From contig NC_030994.1 of assembly GCF_000149955.1 (NCBI RefSeq), positions 3,092,366 to 3,156,365 on the forward strand: a stretch of 64,000 bases of DNA, written 5' to 3'. A model generated the notes under the pieces. The model was not told where the DNA came from. It saw nothing but the letters and a program-made list of their open reading frames with translations, and did no database searches. Positions 1-9,934 of this stretch are shown one piece after another (position 1 is the first letter of the stretch; each line of letters begins with the position of its first letter). Position numbers and translations under genes: made by a program. The DNA is from Fusarium oxysporum f. sp. lycopersici 4287 (taxonomy: Eukaryota > Ascomycota > Sordariomycetes > Hypocreales > Nectriaceae).

Positions 1-5
1 AAGCG

Positions 6-745
6 ATGCAACACGCAAGCAATGACAGCGGTGCTTTTCCGGGCGGTACCTACAGCATCGCCCACCGCGACACCAACGCCGTTCTTAACGTGGATCTTCA
101 GCAAGGAGCCGTGGTGCGCTCCAAGTCAGGCGCCATGATTCACATGTCTGGCTCTATCGAGTTAACTGGAAAGTCCAAGTTCTCTCTAGGAAAGCTCTTC
201 ACGGGCGGCAACTTGTTTGAGTCGACGTACACCGGTCCAGGACGTATTGCGCTTGGCCCGACGCTTTTCGGCGATATTATCACGTTGCACGTTGATGGTC
301 ATCAGTCTTGGACCATCGGCAGAGACGCTTTCCTTGCTTGCACTTCTGAGGTTACGAAGAAGAGAGAAACGCAGGGGATTGGCAAGGCTTTGTTCTCGGG
401 AGAGGATCTCTTTGTCTTTCGTATCGAGGGTCAAGGCATTATGTGGCTGACGAGCTTTGGTGCTGTAGATCGACTGGATGTAAGACTCCTTCAACATGTT
501 ACTACCTGACACTGCTAATTGTTTAAAAATAGCTTCAGCCTGGGGAGGAACATATTGTTGATAACGGTCATCTTGTGGCTTGGAGTTGCAAGTATTCTAT
601 TGAAAAGGCTGGTGGAGGAGCTATGACTGGATTGAAGACGGGCGAGGGTCTGGTATGCCGTTTCACGGGCCCTGGCTCGGTTTACATACAGACTCGAAAC
701 ATGGATGAGTTTAAATCGTTTATTAGGGCATCTTCTGCAGCTTAG
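6..745 (+). CDS. AIM24 / TRAP-like beta-barrel protein
   Basis: Two exons, 6-479 and 533-745, joined across a 53-bp intron with a GTAAGA donor, a GCTAAT branch and an ATAG acceptor; the phase-0 join gives about 228 residues. The chain is mostly beta and glycine-rich, with a repeated 'GPG+' loop (TGPGRIALG near residue 77, FTGPGSVYIQTR near the C-terminus), as in the AIM24/DUF124 family. In yeast that family is tied to mitochondrial inner-membrane organisation, and bacterial members are of unknown role. The first Met lies five bases from the window edge, so an upstream exon or a mitochondrial presequence may be missing. It converges on the Zn2Cys6 gene with only 30 bp between stop codons. Confidence 0.75.
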
Positions 746-775
746 ATCTGCTAGTTTAATCTTAGCTTAGGTTTT

Positions 776-2032
776 CTATAAGGCCCTCCAGCCCTCCAGC
801 CTTTCTCGGCCAAACGTGGCAGCTAAAAGTGTGCATGTAAAGTCATCAACGTCAGCTGGTTTCCTGTTTGCGAGTACATCGCCCATTCGGTGACTAAATA
901 TTGGTATGAACCCGACAACTTTCTCATTAACTCCTTTCATAACTCTTTTCCAGGCGTGAGCTGACGAGGCATCCCATAAACCCTCGTCACCCGTAAAGGT
1001 AACACCTCCCGGGCAGCCGGACCAACCAGTCTTGAGCGTCGAGTATATAGTCACTAGTAGTACGACTATGAGGTATGTGCGCCGAATGGACTCAGCGTAG
1101 GCCCAAGAACGCCAGAATGAATCGAGATTGCCATCGAGGCAGGGTGTCAGATGTGTCGTAGTTGTAGGCTCACCAGGCACAGGAATTCCACGGTCCGATA
1201 TGTTCCAGGTTGCTGGAAGACCACTACAAGAAGAGGCACTTTGGATCAATTGGTGTCCCCAGGGCATCAGGATATCCAGTCCTTGTTCGGCTCGGGCGCG
1301 CGCATTGATGTCGCCGTCAAAGAGGCAAATACTTATGTAGACGATGAGAGCCTGTGTGCGAGAAAGATGCATTGTAGTATCTCCATTGACGGAAACCAGC
1401 GACTGGCACTCGATGAGGGTACTGAGACGCTCCTTGCAGATACGTAAAGCCATGTTATGATTCGCTGGCGTCTTGGTCTGATAGGCGGCCAGAGTGGTAT
1501 AGGCATCCTGAATGACAACAGGCATATGATCAGAGTATAGAGAACGGTGGATGAATGCGCAATGACCGTGAGACGTCCATTGTTTCATCCAATTTTGCAG
1601 TGAGCGAACAAAAGATTTAAGACTATCTTCCTCGAATGTCAAGCATTCACTACGCGGTGCGGAGGAAAGATCCCAGGAAGATGTAGTGAGATACCAGGGC
1701 AAAGAAGGCAGAGGATCAGAGCCCCAATTCGAGACAGGGATCAGGGTATCGGCAATTGGGTTTGTTGGGTCTGAAGGTGACTGATCTTGGTTGAGACAAG
1801 GTTCCTCGAATATCTGTACGCCTTGCAGAGCAGTAGTGGCTGGAACGGTTTCGAATGTTCCATGTTCGTCGTATATGATATCATAAGAAGGTACTATCCG
1901 AGGTGCAGGGTATCTGCACATGAAGCCTTTTGCAGTGCATCGGGCGCAGGACGGTGTTTGCCTGTCACATTTCCGCTTCGCCCGGGTACAGAGGATGCAG
2001 GCCCGCTTCTTGAGGGTCCGATTTTCCGCCAT
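776..2032 (-). CDS. Zn2Cys6 transcription factor (first of two paralogues)
   Basis: A single exon encodes 418 residues when started at the Met 12 residues before the first zinc cysteine; an in-frame upstream extension to 2191 lacks the usual features of a fungal N-terminus. The N-terminus has a full binuclear zinc cluster, CX2CX6CX6CX2CX6C, with the basic run RAKRKC. The rest is an alpha-helical region typical of secondary-metabolism regulators, with a FIH motif and a RAEQGLDIL segment that recur in the Zn2Cys6 protein at 8264-9607. It is divergent from the SDR gene at 2512, so local control of that gene is likely but inferred. No Fungal_trans middle homology region was recognised. Confidence 0.85.
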   Translation of the reverse strand: MAENRTLKKRACILCTRAKRKCDRQTPSCARCTAKGFMCRYPAPRIVPSYDIIYDEHGTFETVPATTALQGVQIFEEPCLNQDQSPSDPTNPIADTLIPVSNWGSDPLPSLPWYLTTSSWDLSSAPRSECLTFEEDSLKSFVRSLQNWMKQWTSHGHCAFIHRSLYSDHMPVVIQDAYTTLAAYQTKTPANHNMALRICKERLSTLIECQSLVSVNGDTTMHLSRTQALIVYISICLFDGDINARARAEQGLDILMPWGHQLIQSASSCSGLPATWNISDRGIPVPGEPTTTTHLTPCLDGNLDSFWRSWAYAESIRRTYLIVVLLVTIYSTLKTGWSGCPGGVTFTGDEGLWDASSAHAWKRVMKGVNEKVVGFIPIFSHRMGDVLANRKPADVDDFTCTLLAATFGRERLEGWRAL

Positions 2033-2511
2033 AACGGATAGTACTTGGGAAAGACGGTGGTATCTGATGTTAGATGGTAGAGAGCAAGGAGCCAGCAGTG
2101 GTGAAAGCGCGAGGTTAGTTGCGGGCAGCGGGAAAAAACCCGCCAAGGTGGGTCGTCGGTCGACCTTAAGTGAGACCCATTGGCCAGTCATCGTCCGCCC
2201 GCGGCAAACACCTTATCTGAACTGTGCAGTCGCGCAGAATTTCCCACCCAGATTCGCGCCCACTCCGAAAACGAACGCCGACCATGGGGTCATTGGCTTG
2301 AGGCCCATGACGAATCTCATACCACGTATCTTAACTTTACTCGGCCTCAAATTACAGGGGGGCCAACGAAAACCTGTAGCTTTGAGCCAAAAGTACAGAA
2401 TATAAGAAGAATGGCTGCCCGCCACAAAAAAGAAGTATACCCAACGCAGCATACCCATCATCAGTTTCTACAAGTTCAATCGGCTTTACTATTTTTATCA
2501 CCTTTATCACC
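2033..2511. promoter_or_regulatory. Bidirectional promoter between Zn2Cys6 regulator and SDR
   Basis: This 479-bp intergenic region serves two divergent starts. A TATAAG box lies near 2401, about 110 bp before the SDR start, followed by a CT-rich stretch. An interrupted palindrome, GGTCG-N5-CGACC, sits at 2151-2165 and contains the perfect GGTCGACC (2158-2165). Several CGG/CCG triplets are present, as expected for Zn2Cys6 binding sites, but no operator can be assigned from sequence alone. Confidence 0.45.
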
Positions 2512-3533
2512 ATGTCGCTTCCAGGACTCAAGACATTACATAAGAAGCCTTACCCCGTTATCTACCCTACTCGTCCAGAACTCAGCCAAGAGGGCCGCAC
2601 GATCCTCATTACAGGAGGAAACAGCGGCATAGGCTTCTCTATCGCTCGTTCCTTTGTAATTTCCAAGGCAAAGCGAGTCATTGTTGCATCTCGCCGACAT
2701 GACTCTATCCAGACTGCTGTGAGCAAGCTGGCGAAACAGGCTAAAGATAGTGGTTCGCCGACCGCTGCTGAAGGGCGTGTCTGTGACGTGGGAGATCTGA
2801 ACTCTACTGCCTCGCTTTGGCAGGGGCTCAAGGATGATGGGATACACGTCGACACGCTAGTCCTCAGCGCGGCATCACTGGGTAAAAACAAGCCTCTGCT
2901 AGAAGCCGGACGTGATGGAGTCTGGGATGACTTTGAAACAAACACACGCGCTACCATTGACTTCACCACCAGGTTTTATGGCCAAGAGTCTCAGGGGATT
3001 GAGACACGCAAAGTAAGAAGAAAATATGACAGTGATCAAATCATCACTCGCCTGTATATGCTAACTAGTCAGGCCTTGATTAGTCTCAGTACTTGTGTGA
3101 CCTACATGAGGCATTACGCAACTGACCGTCCGTCATATGGCATCACGAAGCTTGCTGGTACAGACTACCTCCAACAGCTAGCGCTTGAAGTCAGCCCGAA
3201 AAAAATGCAGATATCTATTTTTCATCCGGGCATCATCTTCAATGAACTTGCCGCGGCGCGTGGCATGGACGACACTACATATCCTTGGGATGATGGTAGG
3301 CATTTGGATGAGCGTTGCATGATAAAGTGCTAATCTTTGTGAAAGAGAACCTTCCTGGAAACTTTGCCGTGTGGGCAGCAAGTCCCGAGGCGGAGTTTAT
3401 TCACGGACGCTTCGTCTGGGCGGCTTGGGACGTTGAGGAGCTTAAGACGCGAATTGAAGATGGGGTGAAGAAGAACCCGAGGTTCCTGATGGCTGGTATT
3501 GAGGGTCTAACAGCGAGCATAGATGGTATTTAA
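2512..3533 (+). CDS. Short-chain dehydrogenase/reductase (SDR)
   Basis: Three exons are inferred: 2512-3012, 3073-3295 and 3346-3533. Intron 1 is GTAAGA...CTAAC...CAG; intron 2 is GTAGGC...CTAAT...AAG, 50 bp, and restores the frame into the conserved C-terminal 'NLPGNF.VW..SPEA' block. The product is about 303 residues. It has the Rossmann glycine motif TGGNSGIG near residue 35, a serine in LISLST, and the catalytic YGITK (YxxxK). It is an NAD(P)H-dependent oxidoreductase; the substrate cannot be told from sequence. The C-terminal segment resembles fungal SDRs of the secondary-metabolite type. It is divergent from the Zn2Cys6 gene. Confidence 0.82.
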
Positions 3534-4259
3534 GGATGTGTTGTGGGCGAAGTGGTCAAGTTCTATCGATCCATATCTACCGGCTCAATGGTGAGTCGTG
3601 GTCAATTCTAGCGGAGATCTATTATGTAGCTTTTCTACAGGAGATACAACGGCTCAAGGATATTCAAGGTGTATTGCAATTTTGCACAAATTACTGTTAT
3701 TATGATATAAGTAAAAAGAAACTTGCTGCTTTGGAAGCATTGGGAAGGCTTTATTTATGCTTGCGACTTGACAGGGAGAAACTCTACTACACCAAATAGC
3801 GTATGATTAAATCAGTCAAAGCGGACCACAACGAGGATGGCTATAAATTTTACTTCGAGGAGACTGTCAAGGTTGATAGAAACGACTGCAAGCTTCTTTA
3901 CACCAACTGCTTTCTTCCTTTCAAGGGTCGGCAGCTTTATCCAAGACACCGTTCACGGACCCGAAAGTCCGCTAGGACGGACGTGGACCCGGACCAACTT
4001 TAAGACTAGCGTTCTTGTCTCGGCGAGATAGTTGCTCCGCGAACAGGAGATCAGAGGCGAAAAAGCGTCAATTCGGCAGTGGCTAGAACCTAAAAAGGTG
4101 TACATAGCTGATTACTCAACAACACCGTCATACTCCACGGCAGTTTGATAAATGCGTTTTGCTTCCAACTCTAATAAATAGGTTAAATGGTATCCGTTAA
4201 AACCCACGATCAGTACAAATAACTTCTACTTCTTTTTACTCTAAATCGTTATTATTATC
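3534..4259. other. Intergenic region, no supported gene
   Basis: These 726 bp separate the SDR and the enoyl-reductase-like gene. Short open frames here lack good starts, splice partners or recognisable motifs. The last 80 bp before 4260 are A/T- and pyrimidine-rich and probably form the downstream promoter. Confidence 0.5.
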
Positions 4260-5357
4260 ATGACTACTATGAAAGCTCTAGTCTCTAATCGCAGTATCGT
4301 CACACGACTCATCAACGCCACACGCGCCAAGGCCATCGGAGGCCAGGGTGGCCGTGTCCAGGACGATGTACCCATTCCCACCATCTCCTCCAACGAAATC
4401 CTCGTGAAAGTCAAAGCTGTAGCCCTGAACCCTACCGACTTCAAGCATCTCGACATTATCTCTCCCACCAACTCGATCATCGGATGTGATTACGCAGGCG
4501 TCGTTCATCAAGTCGGTGACTCTGTCAGAGATAGGTGGAAGGTCGGCGATCGTGTCGCTGGCGCTGTTCACGGCGGTTTATATCCTGACAAAGGCGCCTT
4601 CGCAGAGTACTTGAAGATTGATGCGGATCTGGCCTGGAAAGTCCCCGATGACATCAGTGATACAGACGCAACTACATATGGAGTCTCTGCTGTGACAGCC
4701 ATGCTGGTCCTCAATGTCCATCACGGGATCCCTTTCGTCGATACCAAACCTGCTACTCCCAAGAATGAAGCCATCTTCATTTACGCCGGAGCAACAAGTG
4801 CAGGCCTATACCATATCCAGCTTGCAAAGGCAGCTGGGTACACAGTAGTCACAACTGCCTCGCCCCGTTCATTCCAGCTAGTAAAGCAATACGGCGCCGA
4901 TGTCGTATTCGACTACAATTCACCCTCCGTCGCAGAAGACATCATCAAAGAATATCCCAAGATCACAAAGGCGGTGGATTGTTTCTCCGAGGGCAAATCA
5001 ACATCCATCTGCGCCGCGGTGCTCAAGCCCAGTGGCGGTAAGGTGGTTACGCTTCTGCCAAACGGTAAATCCAGCACTCCTGGTGTAACTTATGACCTTG
5101 TCATGTCGTATACGGCTATGGGGCATGCATTTCAGTGGTTACCACCAATTGGACCCAAGTTTGAAGCCAGGCCGCAAGATCGTGCGGCCCTTGTTCGCTT
5201 TTATGAAAGTCTACCACGAGTTACTCATCTCCTGAAACCTATCCCGACGATTGAACTCAAGAACGGTTTTGATGGTGTGCTTGAGGGACTGGATAAATTG
5301 CGGGCAGGTCAGGTGGCAGGAGGCAAACAGGTGGTCAGGTTTAATATAGGAGAGTAA
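4260..5357 (+). CDS. Zinc-type MDR oxidoreductase, stand-alone enoyl-reductase-like
   Basis: A single exon of 365 residues forms a medium-chain dehydrogenase/reductase. The N-terminal GroES-like domain holds LNPTDFKHLD and GCDYAGVV (residues about 60-85). The nucleotide-binding domain begins at the YAGATSAGLYHIQLAK motif near residue 175. Zinc-ligand cysteines of true alcohol dehydrogenases are absent, and the layout matches the LovC/ToxD-like trans-enoyl reductases that serve fungal polyketide synthases, as well as related quinone reductases. No PKS is present in the window, so a trans-ER role is only a family-based possibility. It lies between the two SDR/regulator pairs. Confidence 0.82.
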   Translation: MTTMKALVSNRSIVTRLINATRAKAIGGQGGRVQDDVPIPTISSNEILVKVKAVALNPTDFKHLDIISPTNSIIGCDYAGVVHQVGDSVRDRWKVGDRVAGAVHGGLYPDKGAFAEYLKIDADLAWKVPDDISDTDATTYGVSAVTAMLVLNVHHGIPFVDTKPATPKNEAIFIYAGATSAGLYHIQLAKAAGYTVVTTASPRSFQLVKQYGADVVFDYNSPSVAEDIIKEYPKITKAVDCFSEGKSTSICAAVLKPSGGKVVTLLPNGKSSTPGVTYDLVMSYTAMGHAFQWLPPIGPKFEARPQDRAALVRFYESLPRVTHLLKPIPTIELKNGFDGVLEGLDKLRAGQVAGGKQVVRFNIGE

Positions 5358-5469
5358 CAAATTTAACATTTTAAGCTCTCATAGTACTGGGGTGACTAGA
5401 TTCATACGTAATTAGCTGTGTTTTAATTTATTTTACTCTTCTTCAAATTTACAAAGTACAAAGTCATTG

Positions 5470-6519
5470 TTAGGCATTTGTCCCCAATGATACCGACGTC
5501 GGTAGACGCATAGGCTCCGCCCCCCTTCTTATCCTCCAACGATTACTAACTTCAACCAGCTCTTCACACCCCTCGACCGCCCATGACCACTTAGTAAGAA
5601 AGCCAGGTGTAGCCTCCCAACTCTTCATGTCGTGCGGCTCACCCCAAATAATGAGTCCATTGCGTCCGGCCGTAATTTCGTCCGTATCTATGTAATTCTC
5701 CAACATGAACCCCCATGACTGTTCCGTCTCGGGAATACTGGCAGAGAAGCTAAACGGTGTTCCTCGCTGCCAAGGAGCTGCTGTATAGCTCATAAGATCG
5801 CCAACGAGATCCCGCCATAATTCGAAATTGTCGAAGCGGCCTTCGCGTCGGATAAGATTGTCGCGGAGGCGGGCGAACGGCATGATGTTGATCCAGGGGA
5901 AATGGTATTGAGTTTGCTGTAGTATAGTAGGGGCGAGGGAGGAAGGGATATTGGGATTTGGGGGGTAGCGGGTTGTGTCGTCCAAGCAGGGGCCAAAGAC
6001 GGGACAGGTTGTTGGGTCTAGTGATATTGTATTGATAGTGCGTTTGATGGAGATGAAGGCGCGGTAGACGTTGAACTGGATGAGATGGAGGAGCTGGTCG
6101 GAAGGAAGAGGAAAGTTTATATTGATGGGCTGGGGGGTTGAGTGTATGGTCATGACTTGATCGAGCTGATCTGTGGATGATGGTGCTTGAACTGCAGTGA
6201 CGCTCTTGGTAGTGGAGGGTAATGCGCAAGACGGATGGTAGTTTATGGACACGGCAGTTGAGTCTGTATCTGTGTCTTGGGGACAGCCATCATCAACTTC
6301 ATCAACGCGCCAGCGCCTGACCTCAAATGAACTCGACACTTGATCTATCCCAAAGTCATTACCCTTAATTCGTTGTCCTAAATGAAGTAATGAGTACCTC
6401 CCGGTTATTTCTGGCCAAAGGGACAACTCACGACGGGCTCTCTGGTTCTTCCGATTCTGCAGCTTTCTTCGCTGCTTGTTCGCCTCGGCAATTGCGGAGT
6501 AATTATCTCTGAATTCCAT
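5470..6519 (-). CDS. bZIP-type regulator with DUF3425-like C-terminus
   Basis: The frame is open for 349 residues, but a 54-bp in-frame intron at 6431-6378 (GTGAGT...TTTAG) is likely and would leave 331. The N-terminus has a basic region, RRKLQNRKNQRARR, with the NxxQR signature of fungal bZIP/AP-1-like factors, and lacks a long leucine zipper. The rest carries the landmarks of the fungal DUF3425 group: an RRWRVDE box, an HLIQFNVYRAF helix and a WxxxPGFLxKW-type segment near the C-terminus. The gene starts at 6519, divergent from the SDR at 7063. It is a probable nuclear regulator with unknown targets. Confidence 0.75.
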   Translation of the reverse strand: MEFRDNYSAIAEANKQRRKLQNRKNQRARRELSLWPEITGRYSLLHLGQRIKGNDFGIDQVSSSFEVRRWRVDEVDDGCPQDTDTDSTAVSINYHPSCALPSTTKSVTAVQAPSSTDQLDQVMTIHSTPQPININFPLPSDQLLHLIQFNVYRAFISIKRTINTISLDPTTCPVFGPCLDDTTRYPPNPNIPSSLAPTILQQTQYHFPWINIMPFARLRDNLIRREGRFDNFELWRDLVGDLMSYTAAPWQRGTPFSFSASIPETEQSWGFMLENYIDTDEITAGRNGLIIWGEPHDMKSWEATPGFLTKWSWAVEGCEELVEVSNRWRIRRGAEPMRLPTSVSLGTNA

Positions 6520-7062
6520 GTCAAGGTGATGTGTCTTATTGAGTTTGAGATGTAGTAAGGAGAAGGCGATGAAATTGGCCGCCGAGTTCCTTCGGCGAGC
6601 TGAGAAATGCTCCGCCCGCGCTAACAGAGCATGCCGACATTCAAGTCCCGCAAGCTAAACCGAATGAGGATAAACTGTCATCAACCCCACCTACGCTCCC
6701 TGGAAATTAGGTGGGACGGGCTAGACCCGAAAAGGCAGGAATGTCATCAGCCAGGTACACCCACTCGCCCTACAGTTCGATACTGAATAATCACGATACA
6801 TGTTTCTCAGACTTTATCTTTAGTTGGCGGTGATAATACTGTCTGTAGTGTGGTGATTTGTAAGTTATTCTCCGCGATGTAGTCCCGACTGGCAATAGTC
6901 TATAATAAAACACTGCGATTATGTTTCAACAATGAGGGTATATAATGTTCAGCACTGTACCTCCATCCAGCCTCAGCATTTAATTTCAATTTCACACAAC
7001 TCTCAGTTCAAGTAAAGACTACAACAGAATATTCAGCTCGCTTTTTATATCTACAGCAAACC
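6520..7062. promoter_or_regulatory. Bidirectional promoter between bZIP regulator and SDR
   Basis: This 543-bp region between divergent starts contains the inverted repeat CGCCGA-N6-TCGGCG at 6580-6597. A TATATAAT box lies at about 6939-6946, about 115 bp before the SDR start, followed by a CT/CA-rich leader. The spacer of the inverted repeat includes GTTCC; the same GAGTTCC string occurs inside a second inverted repeat upstream of the NTF2-like gene. Confidence 0.45.
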
Positions 7063-8061
7063 ATGTCTCGCTACACCGCTGTCCACGCCAACACCAAAGG
7101 CCCAGGCGATGCTCGCCCGACAGCCCTCCAAATCATCAAAGACGAAGGTCTCGAGGAAAAACGCCAGGGCCAAATCTTCGTCATCACCGGCACATCCTCT
7201 GGAATTGGTATCGAAACTGTCCGCGCCATCGCCGCGACTGGAGCAACTCTTTACCTCACAGCCCGCGACCTCGAGAAGGCCAAGGCTGCCTTGGATGGCA
7301 TCTTCGACCCCTCCCGTATGGAACTATTCCAGATGGATCAGGGATCGCTTGCATCTGTCCGCGCTGCCGCTGCTGCTATTTTGAACAAGACCTCCAAGAT
7401 CCACTGCCTCATCAACAATGCTGGTATCATGGCTATTCCTGACCTTCGCTTCACAGCCGATGGTCATGAGCTCCAGTTCGGCACCAATCACCTATCTCAC
7501 TTCCTCTTCTTCCAACTTCTCAAGCCTGCACTCCTTGCTGCTGCCTCGCCTGACCTCCCCTCACGCGTTGTGGTTCTTTCGTCTTCCGGCCATAACATCC
7601 ACGGCATCAACGACTCTGATAACTACGCCTTTGAGCACGGCGACTACGATGCCAACGTCGCTTACGCCCAATCCAAAACAGCAAACATCTACATGGCCAA
7701 TGAGATCGAGCGCCGCTATGGTGTAAAGCACCTACACGCCACTAGTGTTCACCCAGGTATCATTTCCACCGGATTGACTAGGCACATGCCCCCCGACGCT
7801 TTCAAAGGCATGGAACATATCTATCCTACAATGAAGAGTGTCGAGCAAGGAGCTGCAACGACGGTGTGGGCGGCTGTTGGTGAGGCTTGGAAGCATGATG
7901 GTGGCAAGTACCTTGCCGACTGCGATGTGGCAAAGCCGAGTGTCGGTGGAGAGGACAAGATGATCACACCTACGTATGCTTCGTACGCATACGATGTCGA
8001 GAAGGCAGCAAGGCTGTGGAAGGACTCTTTGAAGCTAGTGGGATTGGAGGATGATGAGTAG
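7063..8061 (+). CDS. Short-chain dehydrogenase, retinol-dehydrogenase/WWOX-like
   Basis: A single exon encodes 332 residues. It carries the classical SDR set: TGTSSGIG cofactor motif near residue 43, NNAGIM near 117, the catalytic serine in VVLSSSGH near 170, and YAQSK (YxxxK) near 204, followed by the HPGIIST loop. The length and the THLSHF-type helix (here NHLSHF) match the retinol-dehydrogenase/light-dependent-reductase-like fungal SDRs, which use NADP(H) on lipophilic ketones or alcohols. Substrate is unknown. It is divergent from the bZIP gene and is probably co-regulated with it, by position only. Confidence 0.87.
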   Translation: MSRYTAVHANTKGPGDARPTALQIIKDEGLEEKRQGQIFVITGTSSGIGIETVRAIAATGATLYLTARDLEKAKAALDGIFDPSRMELFQMDQGSLASVRAAAAAILNKTSKIHCLINNAGIMAIPDLRFTADGHELQFGTNHLSHFLFFQLLKPALLAAASPDLPSRVVVLSSSGHNIHGINDSDNYAFEHGDYDANVAYAQSKTANIYMANEIERRYGVKHLHATSVHPGIISTGLTRHMPPDAFKGMEHIYPTMKSVEQGAATTVWAAVGEAWKHDGGKYLADCDVAKPSVGGEDKMITPTYASYAYDVEKAARLWKDSLKLVGLEDDE

Positions 8062-8263
8062 GCCTAAAGGATCCAGGCAGAAGAGTTATCTGTGCCGGTT
8101 TGGGGTGACCGTTGGCTGGCTATGCTAGACTTTACAGATGGTATTCAGGGAAGGCGATGAGGAACCTCGCGCTTGGTCTTCTATAAACTCGATAACTATG
8201 TAATTAAATGTCTCTTGCTCTGGTATTAAACAACGCAAACTGGCAATGCCGTAATATGGTAAA

Positions 8264-9607
8264 TTAATTCGGCCAAGAGAGCATGTCAGCACCAGACCTT
8301 AACCCCCACTTCTCAAGTAGACTTTTGTCATCACCAGCCCACTCTGTCAATACCTCAACACCCTCATAACTGACCAAAATGATGATTCCCAACTCTTCAA
8401 TCTGGTTCAAAGAAGCCCCCTTGATACTGTCACGAAATCTCGACATCTCCACCCTCAGCCAGGCTTTCTGCTTCCTGGCTTCATGCCACTCTGTCATTGA
8501 TCTTGCGTTCCAAATAGCTTCTTGTCCTGCAAAGCTTAACTTGGCCATCGTCGAACTGGGCTGGTACCAGCCGAATTCGAGAAAAGTGTAAATGCTGTCC
8601 AGAAGATCTGCAAATACCATGGTTCGCTGGACGCTCTCTGCTCGAACCCAATCTTTCCAACTATGACCAGACTTTGAAAGTATCGAAGAAGCATCCGCCG
8701 TCTGTGCTCGTAAGATATCAACCCATCTGGCGAGTGACTTGGCGTTTTGCTCAGCTTGTATCTTTTGTGAGCTGTCGTCTGAGAATAGCCGCATGGACTG
8801 GTATATAAGAATGGCCTGTATGGAGGGCAGGAGGTCAAGATTCATGACGGAGTAAGGGTTCGGAGGACTCAAAGCGATTGCTGTATCCGTAGCCTTTATG
8901 AGTAGCTCTGCTCGTTGTGCAATCTCCGATGCAACCAGAGAGGCATTGACCGAGTTGCGGGTTGTATACAAAGAGCAAGCAGTGAAAGCGTCTCGCAATG
9001 CAGTGGAGCTGCTGACTTGAGAATAGTGGATAAAGGACGTTTGTCCCGATTCCGCAAAGCTCTTGACCTGATGGACCAGTCGACTTGCAGCATACTCTGC
9101 ACGTTCTTTGAAAGTATTGCCTGTATATACAGAACTAGTCTTTGGACCCCATGACGGTACTAAAGAAGTGCCAATTGTAGTTGCAGGGTAGAGTGTTTGT
9201 GCATTCAAGTCTGTATTTGGATATGACTGGTTCGTGGACTGAGGATAAGGGTCTGGGGTAAATAGTGATATGGTTCTTCCTTGGCCGGAAATCTCCTCTA
9301 TGAGCGGCACCAGGGGCGGGGGAAGGGTTATGGGAGTTGGGAATAAGGAAACATCACAGTTTCCTGGGAGAACTTCTGGTGGGGATGAAGCGTGATCGGA
9401 ATGAGAGGTTCCGGTACTGTCGGTTTGATCATTCCAAACAATTACCTCAGAGCTCTCAGCCACCTCTTGCGCGTCTTCAGGTGACATCCAAGCATATACA
9501 CAAGTGACCCGCCTTGAAAGACATCGTCCGCACTGCGGAAATCCGAGGTCGCACCGCCTTTTACCCCGGACACAAGCCGAGCAGGATCTTTGTCTTGACG
9601 ATACCAT
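8264..9607 (-). CDS. Zn2Cys6 transcription factor (second of two paralogues)
   Basis: A single exon encodes 447 residues. The complete zinc cluster CX2CX6CX6CX2CX6C lies at residues about 9-36, with the basic run RGKRRC. The helical remainder shares its order of landmarks with the product of 776-2032: a FIH element, a QAI(L/V)IY helix followed by (R/L)F.D.....AEQ, then W..W.RAES(V/I)(Q/R)RT and a .FAG.E.(I/L)W.A segment. This suggests duplication of a regulator within the neighbourhood. It is divergent from the NTF2-like gene starting at 9935. Confidence 0.85.
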   Translation of the reverse strand: MVSSRQRSCSACVRGKRRCDLGFPQCGRCLSRRVTCVYAWMSPEDAQEVAESSEVIVWNDQTDSTGTSHSDHASSPPEVLPGNCDVSLFPTPITLPPPLVPLIEEISGQGRTISLFTPDPYPQSTNQSYPNTDLNAQTLYPATTIGTSLVPSWGPKTSSVYTGNTFKERAEYAASRLVHQVKSFAESGQTSFIHYSQVSSSTALRDAFTACSLYTTRNSVNASLVASEIAQRAELLIKATDTAIALSPPNPYSVMNLDLLPSIQAILIYQSMRLFSDDSSQKIQAEQNAKSLARWVDILRAQTADASSILSKSGHSWKDWVRAESVQRTMVFADLLDSIYTFLEFGWYQPSSTMAKLSFAGQEAIWNARSMTEWHEARKQKAWLRVEMSRFRDSIKGASLNQIEELGIIILVSYEGVEVLTEWAGDDKSLLEKWGLRSGADMLSWPN

Positions 9608-9934
9608 GTCTGCGAGGCGCTTTGTGAGAATGCTGATTGATTTTTGGCTAAGAACGAGATGGTTGTTGCAAATGCTCGAGCTAATGGGAAAATAAGTCGG
9701 TCAGCGCCGAGCCCGACCATTCCGGGCCTGTTTGACTAAGATGCGGAGTTCCGCACGCTAGACTCAATCCTTAGGGAAGATCCACTCCCGACTTATACAG
9801 ATGTCGAAGCCCATGACTTGGAAATTGGGTATAAATAACTCCTCATAAAGCTGTTCAAGTTGATTACTTCTTTTCCATTTCACAACATCACTCATACCTT
9901 CCACAGCCAGTCACAAACCCGATATTCCTTCAAC
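9608..9934. promoter_or_regulatory. Bidirectional promoter with CGG/CCG inverted repeats
   Basis: In 327 bp between divergent starts there is a CGG-N6-CCG element near 9696-9707, the spacing used by Ppr1-type Zn2Cys6 dimers. A tighter palindrome TGCGGA-GT-TCCGCA lies at 9742-9755. A TATAAATA box is at about 9830-9837, close to 100 bp before the NTF2-like start. These are plausible sites for the adjacent regulator; binding is inferred, not shown. Confidence 0.5.
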
